Assembly (NCBI GenBank): GCA_958427375.1
Contig: CAUABY010000033.1
Location: forward strand, 1 to 13,472
Reading direction: 5' to 3'
From: an uncultured Eubacteriales bacterium
Lineage (GTDB): Bacteria; Bacillota; Clostridia; Oscillospirales; Oscillospiraceae
Length of the DNA stretch: 13,472 nucleotides
Numbering within the stretch: the first letter of the stretch is position 1; each line of letters opens with the position of its first letter. This document shows positions 5,811 through 12,050 of the stretch, piece after piece. Made by a program: the position numbers and the translations under genes. The notes below the pieces were generated by a model, which worked only from the letters and a program-made list of their open reading frames with translations, did no database searches and had not been told where the DNA came from.

Positions 5811-6503
5811 ATGGTTCAAATGAACAATGTCACAAAGGTCTACGAGAGCAGCAATACCGTTGCGCTTGACTCCGTTGACCTGCAAATCAATGAGGGCGAA
5901 TTTGTTTTTCTGGTCGGCCCCTCCGGCTCAGGCAAGACAACGCTTATGAAGCTGATTACCGGCGAGGTGGCGGCAACATCAGGACAGGTCATCGTCAATG
6001 ACTTTGACCTCACCAATATCCGCCGCAGCCGGCTGCCCAAGGTGAGAAGAACGCTTGGCGTTATTTTCCAGGACTACAGGCTCATCGAGAATATGACGGT
6101 GTACGATAATGTCGCCTTTGTCATGCGCGTGGTGGGCGCGGCTCCCAAGGAGATAAAAAAGCGCGTTCCGTATGTGCTTGAGCTTGTCGGGCTTGAGGGC
6201 AGAGAAAAGCGCATGCCGAGCGAGCTCTCCGGCGGCGAGCAGCAGCGTGTGGCGATTGCGAGGGCGCTGGCGAATAATCCGCGCATGATAGTGGCGGACG
6301 AGCCCACCGGCAACCTTGACCCTGTGCGCAGCCTTGAGCTTATGCTACTGTTTGAAAAGATAAACGAGATGGGAACGACAGTGCTTGTCGTCACCCATGA
6401 GAAAGAACTGGTCAATGCTTTTGCAAAGCGCGTCATCACAATAGACGGCGGACATGTCATCAGCGACGGAATGGATGGGTATTACGGATATGAGATTGAG
6501 TAG
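5811..6503 (+). CDS. ftsE: Cell division ATP-binding protein FtsE
   Basis: A 230-residue ABC ATPase that pairs with FtsX at the inner membrane. ATP hydrolysis drives conformational change that activates extracellular peptidoglycan hydrolases rather than transport. All ABC motifs are present: Walker A GPSGSGKT (36-43), Q-loop Q87 in IFQDYRL, signature LSGGEQQR (139-146), Walker B MIVADEP (159-165, with E164) and H-loop H196 in VVTHEKE. The segment DYRLIENMTVYDNVAF (88-103) is typical of FtsE. The length is normal for the family. ATG 5811 is supported by GGAGGA at 5795-5800. The next in-frame ATG (5820) would leave the ribosome binding site too far away. Its 3' end overlaps the start of ftsX by 14 bp, indicating translational coupling. 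Confidence 0.96.
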   Translation: MVQMNNVTKVYESSNTVALDSVDLQINEGEFVFLVGPSGSGKTTLMKLITGEVAATSGQVIVNDFDLTNIRRSRLPKVRRTLGVIFQDYRLIENMTVYDNVAFVMRVVGAAPKEIKKRVPYVLELVGLEGREKRMPSELSGGEQQRVAIARALANNPRMIVADEPTGNLDPVRSLELMLLFEKINEMGTTVLVVTHEKELVNAFAKRVITIDGGHVISDGMDGYYGYEIE

Positions 6504-7389
6504 ATGCGGTTATCTTATACGCGAAGGCTTCAGCAGCATAACAAAGCACGGCTTTATGTCCTTCGCATCGGTTACGGTCATAATAGCCTGCCTTATCATC
6601 ATGGGTAGCGTGTCTTTGCTTTCAGTCAATATTGATGCGCTGATAAAGGACCTTGAGGACCAGAATGAGGTCGTTGCCTTTGTTAAGGAAGATATGAGCG
6701 AGGACGAGGCCAAGGCCGTCGGGAGCGATATTGAGGCGCTGGACAATATTTCCGAGGCTGAGTTTGTCTCCCGCTCTGACGCGATGGCCGCTTTCATGAA
6801 TAAGTATGACGAGTCCCTCATGGAGGGTATAGATGAGACGGTGTTCCGCCATCGCTATGTCATCCACCTGACGGACATTTCCCAGATGGCGGATACAGAA
6901 CAGGCTCTGCGCAATGTCCCCGGCATTGCCAAGGTCAACGCGCACCTTGACTATGCGAAGGTTTTTGTTTCCATACGCAACATCGTCAGCGTCGTGTCTC
7001 TGGTGCTGATTGTGATGCTGGTGTTCGTGTCCATGTTCATCATGTCCAACACCATCAAGCTCGCCAGCTTCAGCCGCCGCGAGGAAATCGCCATTATGAA
7101 GATGGTCGGCGCGAATAACTCGTTTATCCGCCTGCCCTTCGTGGTTGAGGGCCTTGTGCTCGGCATTTTGGGCGGCGGCCTCGCGTTTTTCGCGGAGTGG
7201 GGCGTGTATGAGCTTATCACCGGCAAGCTCATTGGCAGCCTTGCCGGAAGCAGCCTCACCGGCGGCATATTCAATTTAGTCCCCTTCAGAGCGGTTGCTC
7301 TGCCCGTTCTAATCATCTACCTCGCCATGGGTATCCTTGTCGGCGCGGTAGGCGGCGTGAACGCCATCAAGAACTATCTGAAGGTGTAA
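6490..7389 (+). CDS. ftsX: Cell division protein FtsX (FtsE membrane partner)
   Basis: A 299-residue type VII ABC permease with the standard topology: short cytoplasmic N-terminus, first membrane helix at about 23-46, an extracellular domain at about 47-165 that contacts hydrolase clients, then three helices at about 166-187, 215-240 and 268-292. Family hallmarks include the N-terminal KHGFMSFASVTVIIAC (19-34) and SFSRREEIAIMKMVGANN (193-210), the coupling-helix region facing FtsE. I placed the start at ATG 6490, inside the last codons of ftsE, because it gives the usual N-terminus. In-frame ATGs at 6454 and 6475 would add unusual residues. No clear Shine-Dalgarno precedes 6490, so translation probably depends on coupling to ftsE. 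The exact start is the main uncertainty. Confidence 0.95.
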   Translation: MRLSRCGYLIREGFSSITKHGFMSFASVTVIIACLIIMGSVSLLSVNIDALIKDLEDQNEVVAFVKEDMSEDEAKAVGSDIEALDNISEAEFVSRSDAMAAFMNKYDESLMEGIDETVFRHRYVIHLTDISQMADTEQALRNVPGIAKVNAHLDYAKVFVSIRNIVSVVSLVLIVMLVFVSMFIMSNTIKLASFSRREEIAIMKMVGANNSFIRLPFVVEGLVLGILGGGLAFFAEWGVYELITGKLIGSLAGSSLTGGIFNLVPFRAVALPVLIIYLAMGILVGAVGGVNAIKNYLKV

Positions 7390-7429
7390 CCCCAAGGTAT
7401 CCCCGCAGGAGGGGGTATCTCCGTTGAAA

Positions 7430-7457
7430 GGCTTTGGGTGTGAAAGCGCCAAAAGCC
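7430..7457 (+). other. Hairpin directly before the first M23 ribosome binding site
   Basis: GGCTTTGG (7430-7437) pairs with CCAAAAGCC (7449-7457) with one bulged base, 3 nt upstream of the AAAGGAG ribosome binding site at 7461-7467. It has no T-run, so it is not a terminator. It could protect or process the mRNA between ftsX and the hydrolase genes. It is a short element and may be incidental. Confidence 0.35.
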
Positions 7458-7474
7458 GGAAAAGGAGTATCATT

Positions 7475-8743
7475 ATGAACAATAAAAAAGTAGTGTCTGT
7501 GATAGCGGTTTTGTTAGCGGCGCTTATGGTAATCTCGCTTGTGGTAAGCGTTATTCCCGTCAGCGCGTACGCGGTCACGGAGGATGAAATCTCTGCCATT
7601 CAGCAGCAGAAGAAGGAAATCTCCGGCCGTGTGGCGGACTGCAAGGAGAGGCTTGAATCACTCAAGCGCGAGCAGGCCAATGTCCTTGATCAGAAGGCCG
7701 CCATCATGGAACAGAATAAGCTCACCCAGCAGCAGATTGACCTTGTGCAGGAGCAGATTGATATTTATACCGGTATGATAGCTACCAAAGCGGAAGAGGT
7801 CGAGGCTGCTAAGGGGCGCGAGGAGCGCCAGCTTGAGAAGTACCGCACACGCGTGCGCGCCATGGAGGAAAACGGCGGATATAATATCCTCGCAGTCGTC
7901 CTTCAGGCGGATGACTTCGGCGAGCTTCTGACCGCGGTGGACGATATGGGCGAGATTATGGAGAGCGACCGCGCTCTTGAGGATCAGTACATAGCCGCCC
8001 GCGAAGAGACCGAGGAAATCAAGGCCGAGTATGAGGCTGAGAAGGCCGATTACGAGGAAAAGCAGGCCGAGCTCAAGGATGAGCAGGACGAGCTGAAAAA
8101 GCAGATGGAAGAGGCCGAAAAGCAGCTTGAAGAGCTTGCCGAAGAGATAGAAAAGGCCATCAAGGAGTATAAGGCGGCTGAGGCTGAGGAAGCCGCGGCT
8201 GAGGCTGAAATCAGCAGCATAATCGCGCAGTATAACGCCCAGAAGGAACAGCAGAGCACTCCGATAGTTGATGAGAGCGGCAATGTTGTTGAGGGCAGCG
8301 GAAACGCTGGAAACTATGTCTCCGGCACAGGCTCCTTTATCTGGCCTGTACCCTGCTCAATGACCGTCACCAGCCGTTACGGCAACCGCAGCGACCCATT
8401 CACCAGCGAAACCAGATACCACGCCGGCATTGATATTGACGGCTATGGCAAGGACGGTCAGGCGGTTGTCGCGGCCGACAGCGGCACAGTTGTCACTGCC
8501 TCCTCCAACAGCGGCTATGGCAACTATGTCATCATCGACCACGGCGGCACAAAGACCGTGTACGCGCATATGTCCTATCTCGCGGTCAGCGCCGGACAGA
8601 GCGTCACTCAGGGTCAGACCATCGGCGGCCTCGGCGCTACAGGCCGTGCCACCGGTACTCACTGCCACTTTGAAGTCTATGTCGGCAACAGCCGAACCGA
8701 CCCGGCGGCCTATTTCTCAGGCATAACATACTATAACTGCTGA
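7475..8743 (+). CDS. Secreted coiled-coil M23 peptidoglycan endopeptidase (PcsB/CwlO/EnvC-like), copy 1
   Basis: A 422-residue putative exported cell-wall hydrolase and probable FtsEX client. Residues 1-33 form a signal peptide (KK, long hydrophobic stretch, likely cleavage after AYA). A long Glu/Lys/Gln-rich coiled coil spans about 36-255, broken by a loop region with RVRAMEENGGYN (126-137) and GELLTAVDD (149-157), the area that in PcsB- and EnvC-type proteins takes part in the FtsX-binding/autoinhibitory fold. A Ser/Gly linker (about 261-285) leads to an M23 (LytM) domain at about 288-416. The zinc ligands look intact: H316 and D320 in YHAGIDID, and H398 in HCHFEV, with H365 and H396 as catalytic histidines. 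Unlike E. coli EnvC, it therefore looks enzymatically active. ATG 7475 with AAAGGAG 7 nt upstream is preferred over an in-frame TTG at 7424. It lies 85 bp after ftsX and 23 bp before its paralogue. The C-terminal residue is a cysteine. Confidence 0.9.
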   Translation: MNNKKVVSVIAVLLAALMVISLVVSVIPVSAYAVTEDEISAIQQQKKEISGRVADCKERLESLKREQANVLDQKAAIMEQNKLTQQQIDLVQEQIDIYTGMIATKAEEVEAAKGREERQLEKYRTRVRAMEENGGYNILAVVLQADDFGELLTAVDDMGEIMESDRALEDQYIAAREETEEIKAEYEAEKADYEEKQAELKDEQDELKKQMEEAEKQLEELAEEIEKAIKEYKAAEAEEAAAEAEISSIIAQYNAQKEQQSTPIVDESGNVVEGSGNAGNYVSGTGSFIWPVPCSMTVTSRYGNRSDPFTSETRYHAGIDIDGYGKDGQAVVAADSGTVVTASSNSGYGNYVIIDHGGTKTVYAHMSYLAVSAGQSVTQGQTIGGLGATGRATGTHCHFEVYVGNSRTDPAAYFSGITYYNC

Positions 8744-8766
8744 TTTCAGCAGCAGGGTATCCGGAT

Positions 8767-10008
8767 ATGAGCAAAATATATAAAAAGTTCCTGAGCGTGG
8801 CTTTAGCGGCGGCGTTGGTGCTGTCGCTTGTGCCCGCCGCGGTGCCGGTGGAGGCAGACGCGGCGTCTCAGGAGGAGCTGGATGAGCTCAAAAGCGAGCG
8901 TGACGCGCTGGTTTCACAGCGTCAGCAGCAGCAGGCGGTAGTCAATGAGCTAAGACAGCAGCAGGCGAGTGTGCTTGTGATAAAGCAGGCTCTGGATGAG
9001 CGCAATGCCTATACCCAGTGGCAAATCCAGCTCACCGAGCAGGAAATAGCGCTTTATGACAGCATGATAGCCGATAAAGAGATTGAAGTGGAAGAGGCCA
9101 GGCGCCTTGAAAACGAGCAGCTTTTAAGATACCGCAGCCGCGTGCGCGCCATGGAGGAGAACGGCTCTTATAATGTCATAGCATATCTCTTCAACTCATC
9201 CAATCTTGGCGAGCTTCTGACCGCAGTTGACGATATCGGTGAGATTATGGAGAGTGACCGCCAGCTTGAGGATGACTATATCGAAGCGCGCGAGAATACC
9301 GAAGCGGTCGTGGCCGAGTACGAGGAGTACAAGGCGGATATAGTCGAAAAGCAGGACGAGCTTCGAGCCGAGCAGGATGAGCTTGAAAAGGAGCTCGATG
9401 AGGCCGTGCAGCTTATCACCGACATAACCGCGAACTTGGAAGAGAACGCGGAAATCCTCGCCGAGTTCCAGGCCGCGGAGCAGCAGGCCGAGACCAATGT
9501 TGCAAACATGGTCATCGCGCTTGAAAAGCAGCGCGCGGCGGAGCAGGCGGCAAACGGCGGCGGAGGCGGCGGAAACGTAGTCGGCACGGGCGCATTCTCC
9601 TGGCCTGTCCCCTCGTGTACGTATCTCACCAGCCGCTTTGGACTGCGCATCCACCCCGTATACGGTACGCAGAAATCGCATACCGGCATTGATATAGGCG
9701 CGGCCTCCGGCGCAACAATAGTTGCGGCGGACGGCGGCACGGTCACAATGGCGGGCGTGAACGGCGGCTATGGCAACTGCGTGATGATAGACCATGGTAA
9801 CGGCTATAAGACCCTGTATGGGCACATGTCATCCATTGCCGTCACAAACGGCCAGACGGTCTCCAAGGGTGACACCGTGGGCTATGTCGGCAGCACCGGC
9901 GTATCGACCGGCCCCCACTGCCACTTTGAAGTGTGGAGCGGCGGCTCAAGAATAGACCCGGAGCAGTTTTTCTCCGGCCTGACCTATTCCGAAAGCTGTG
10001 GAGTGTAA
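8767..10008 (+). CDS. Secreted coiled-coil M23 peptidoglycan endopeptidase (PcsB/CwlO/EnvC-like), copy 2
   Basis: A 413-residue paralogue of the preceding gene with the same architecture. It has a signal peptide (about 1-32), a coiled coil (about 34-258) broken by the shared loop RVRAMEENGSYN (125-136) and GELLTAVDDIGEIMESDR (148-165), a poly-Gly linker (G264-G269), and an M23 domain at about 275-405. Metal ligands H305 and D309 (SHTGIDI) and H386 (HCHFEVW), with H352 and H384, are all present. The M23 domain carries the FGLRIHPVYG motif (291-300) typical of active LytM enzymes; copy 1 has the variant YGNRSDPFTSE instead. This suggests the two copies differ in substrate or activity. The ATG at 8767 has only a weak AGGG (8754-8757), so translation may be coupled to copy 1, which ends 23 bp earlier. 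A hairpin with a short T-run follows at 10016-10048. Confidence 0.9.
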   Translation: MSKIYKKFLSVALAAALVLSLVPAAVPVEADAASQEELDELKSERDALVSQRQQQQAVVNELRQQQASVLVIKQALDERNAYTQWQIQLTEQEIALYDSMIADKEIEVEEARRLENEQLLRYRSRVRAMEENGSYNVIAYLFNSSNLGELLTAVDDIGEIMESDRQLEDDYIEARENTEAVVAEYEEYKADIVEKQDELRAEQDELEKELDEAVQLITDITANLEENAEILAEFQAAEQQAETNVANMVIALEKQRAAEQAANGGGGGGNVVGTGAFSWPVPSCTYLTSRFGLRIHPVYGTQKSHTGIDIGAASGATIVAADGGTVTMAGVNGGYGNCVMIDHGNGYKTLYGHMSSIAVTNGQTVSKGDTVGYVGSTGVSTGPHCHFEVWSGGSRIDPEQFFSGLTYSESCGV

Positions 10009-10015
10009 AGAATAC

Positions 10016-10048
10016 CGGGCAGTCGGGCAATCCCCGGCTGTCCGTTTT
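10016..10048 (+). terminator. Hairpin with short T-run between the M23 and S41 genes
   Basis: CGGGCAGTCGGG (10016-10027) pairs with CCCGGCTGTCCG (10033-10044), including two G-T wobbles, around a 5-nt loop, then TTTT (10045-10048). It lies 7 bp after the M23 stop and about 50 bp before the S41 start. The short T-run suggests partial termination, which would lower S41 expression relative to the hydrolases. Confidence 0.65.
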
Positions 10049-10096
10049 GAGCAATATGGAAAAAGCCGCGAAAACGACGGCTGAAGGGAGCAGGAC

Positions 10097-11350
10097 TTGA
10101 GAAATATTTTTCAAAGGCTGTTGTATAATATAGGGCGGGTCATATCCGCCATTTTTAATATCGGCGTTCGCTTGAAGTACGTCGTGCTTCTCTGTGTGGT
10201 GCTTACGGTCGGAACGTATTACATCACAAGCCACAACGCGGTGGAGCGCGTCGGCGGCAAGGAGGACTATAATGAGGCCATGCGCTATATCGAGATAAAG
10301 GATATAGTGGATGAAAGGTTTATTGACGATGTCAACAGAGCCGCCATGGGCGACTCGGCGTCAGCGGCGATGGTCTCTGGCCTTGGCGACCCGTGGAGCT
10401 ATTTTATGACGGCTGACGAGTATAAGACCTATCAGCTCTCCGCCACGAACGAGTATTCCAATATCGGCATGACCATCATGCGCGATGAAAATACCGGCGG
10501 CTATCAGGTTGTTGCGGTCAGCCCGGATTCGGCAGCGGCTTACGCGGGGCTTACCGCCGGCATGGTCATCACCGATGTTGACGGTATAGATGTCACGACG
10601 GAGGATATCGACTATGTCCGAGTCCTTATCCGCTCGCGCATGAATGCTAAGTTCACCCTTGGCATAAATAAAGGGCAGAGCACTATTGAGGTTGACTGCG
10701 CGCCGTTCTATGTAAGCCCGGTCAGCTACCGTCTGGAAAAGACCGAGGCGGGCTATATCAAGATAGATAACTTTGAAGCCGGCAGCGGTCAGGACGCGAT
10801 AGACGCGATTGAAAATCTGCTCGCGCAGAAAGCGGTTGCGCTGTGCATAGATTTGCGCGGCAACCCCGGCGGCTTGAAGAGCGAGGCGGCGGAGCTGCTT
10901 GACTACCTGCTGCCCAAGGGCACGCTCTTTATCGAGCGTGACCGCGACGGGAATGATGACGTTACCAAGTCTGACGGTATGTGTGTGCAGATACCTATAG
11001 TCGTGCTCATAAATACTGAGACCTACAGCGAGGCGGAGCTTTTCGCGGCGGTGCTTCAGGAGTATAACTGGGCTTTGCTGATGGGCGAGGCGACCAGCGG
11101 CAGAACAAGAACGCAGACCACCATCCCGCTTGAGGATGGCAGCGCAATCCGCCTTTCCACCAAGACCTATCTCACCTCGAACGGTGTGGATATCTGCAAA
11201 AAGGGCGGCGTCGTGCCGGACTCCATTGTGTATAACTCCGACGCTTCCGCAACCGGTACAACTCAGGGCACTACCGGCTCCGCAAGTGACGGTACCGCAA
11301 GCATCTCCAACGATGACCAGCTCAACGCGGCTCTAAAATATTTGAGTTGA
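10097..11350 (+). CDS. Membrane-anchored PDZ-S41 (carboxyl-terminal processing) peptidase with altered active site
   Basis: A 417-residue protein of the S41/CtpA-CtpB family, which cleaves extracytoplasmic proteins near their C-termini. It has an N-terminal membrane helix (about 27-44), a lead-in helix region (about 55-120, including LGDPWSYFM at 96-104), a PDZ domain (about 122-200, with AYAGLTAGMVITDVDG), and the S41 core (about 208-380, with IDLRGNPGG at 251-259 and VLINTETYSEAELFAAVLQ at 303-321). Aligned by hand to E. coli Tsp, S311 matches the catalytic serine. The general-base lysine 25 residues later is R336 (in GEATSGRTRTQ), and the supporting Asp is E322. Activity is therefore doubtful. 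The tail is Ser/Thr/Gly-rich (about 382-405). TTG 10097 is chosen for AGGGAG at 10085-10090; the next in-frame ATG would remove the membrane helix. Synteny with ftsEX and M23 genes suggests a role in hydrolase turnover. Confidence 0.9.
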   Translation: MRNIFQRLLYNIGRVISAIFNIGVRLKYVVLLCVVLTVGTYYITSHNAVERVGGKEDYNEAMRYIEIKDIVDERFIDDVNRAAMGDSASAAMVSGLGDPWSYFMTADEYKTYQLSATNEYSNIGMTIMRDENTGGYQVVAVSPDSAAAYAGLTAGMVITDVDGIDVTTEDIDYVRVLIRSRMNAKFTLGINKGQSTIEVDCAPFYVSPVSYRLEKTEAGYIKIDNFEAGSGQDAIDAIENLLAQKAVALCIDLRGNPGGLKSEAAELLDYLLPKGTLFIERDRDGNDDVTKSDGMCVQIPIVVLINTETYSEAELFAAVLQEYNWALLMGEATSGRTRTQTTIPLEDGSAIRLSTKTYLTSNGVDICKKGGVVPDSIVYNSDASATGTTQGTTGSASDGTASISNDDQLNAALKYLS

Positions 11351-11375
11351 CATGGCGCGGTATAATCAATATAAT
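11347..11375 (+). promoter_or_regulatory. Perfect consensus sigma-A promoter for greA
   Basis: TTGACA (11347-11352), 17 bp, then TATAAT (11370-11375): both hexamers and spacing match the consensus. The -35 box overlaps the TGA stop of the S41 gene (11348-11350). Transcription is predicted from about 11382, giving an ~84-nt leader before greA. Confidence 0.88.
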
Positions 11376-11405
11376 ATATAGGCTGTAATTGCAAAAAACT
11401 AAGCG

Positions 11406-11435
11406 TATCTCCGCGGGCCAAAGCTGTCGGAGATA
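11406..11435 (+). promoter_or_regulatory. Leader hairpin upstream of greA
   Basis: TATCTCCG (11406-11413) pairs perfectly with CGGAGATA (11428-11435) in the predicted greA leader. No T-run follows, so it is not a terminator. It ends just before an in-frame ATG at 11436 and leaves the real ribosome binding site (11448-11456) free. It could stabilise the mRNA or sequester the GGAG at 11429-11432. Confidence 0.45.
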
Positions 11436-11465
11436 ATGTTAACAATAAAAAAGGGGAATATTCAT

Positions 11466-11954
11466 ATGCCTAATTCCAACAGATTCAAAATGAGCCAGGA
11501 GCGCCTTGACTCTCTCAAAGAAGAGCTCAATTATCTTGAGACCGTCCGCGAGAAAGAGGTAGCCGAGCAGATAAAGGAAGCGAGAAGCTTTGGTGACCTT
11601 TCAGAGAACAGCGAGTATGACGAAGCCAAGACCGAGCAGGGCAAGCTCTATTCCAAAATCGCTGAGATGCGCGCGCTCATTGATAACGCCGAGATTGTCG
11701 ATAACATAGATCAGAACCTGCCCAAGGACACAATCACCCTCGGCAGTATCATCAAGGTGCTGGACGTTGAGTTTGAAGTTGAGGAGAATTTTGAAATTGT
11801 CGGTTCTCAGGAGGCGAATCCCCGTGAAGGCCGCATTTCTGATGACTCTCCCCTTGGCCGCGGTCTGCGCGGTCACAGAGAAGGCGAGGTTGTCTCTATC
11901 GACGCGCCCGCCGGTGTGATAAAGTACAAGGTTCTCTCCGTTGAGAACAAGTAA
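11466..11954 (+). CDS. greA: Transcription elongation factor GreA
   Basis: A 162-residue factor that enters the RNA polymerase secondary channel and stimulates cleavage of backtracked transcripts. The N-terminal antiparallel coiled coil (about 8-78) carries the acidic tip GDLSENSEY at 43-51 (D44 and E47 corresponding to the catalytic-tip acids), followed by DEAKTEQGKLYSKIAEM. The C-terminal FKBP-like domain (about 85-160) has SPLGRGLRGHREG (128-140) and ends in the usual IKYKVLSVE strand. The length is normal for the family. ATG 11466 is preferred because AAAAAGGGG (11448-11456) is 9 nt upstream; ATG 11436 would add ten non-conserved residues and has only a GGAG three bases away. Transcription is from the consensus promoter at 11347-11375, and a hairpin follows at 11971-12003 before lysS. 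Confidence 0.96.
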   Translation: MPNSNRFKMSQERLDSLKEELNYLETVREKEVAEQIKEARSFGDLSENSEYDEAKTEQGKLYSKIAEMRALIDNAEIVDNIDQNLPKDTITLGSIIKVLDVEFEVEENFEIVGSQEANPREGRISDDSPLGRGLRGHREGEVVSIDAPAGVIKYKVLSVENK

Positions 11955-11970
11955 GCTGTAAAATGGCTTT

Positions 11971-12003
11971 ATTTGGGCGCGTCAACTCCTGACACGCCCA
12001 AAT
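11971..12003 (+). terminator. Terminator-like hairpin between greA and lysS
   Basis: ATTTGGGCG (11971-11979) pairs with CGCCCAAAT (11995-12003); inside a C/A mismatch, GTCA (11981-11984) pairs with TGAC (11990-11993) around loop ACTCC. No proper T-run follows (TATATGTTT), so termination is probably partial. I see no strong promoter for lysS in the gap, so lysS likely depends on read-through from greA. Confidence 0.5.
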
Positions 12004-12050
12004 TATATGTTTATATGTTTTGAAAAAACTGATGATAGGTGGTTTGTTGA

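Noticed and set aside
6454..6489. Longer FtsX start at ATG 6454
   Set aside because: The extra 12 residues are read within ftsE and do not resemble FtsX N-termini; ATG 6490 gives the usual family start.
7396..7419. Direct repeat GGTATC twice after ftsX as a mobile-element footprint
   Set aside because: Six bases is too short, no transposase or inverted ends are nearby, and the gap fits an operon-internal spacer.
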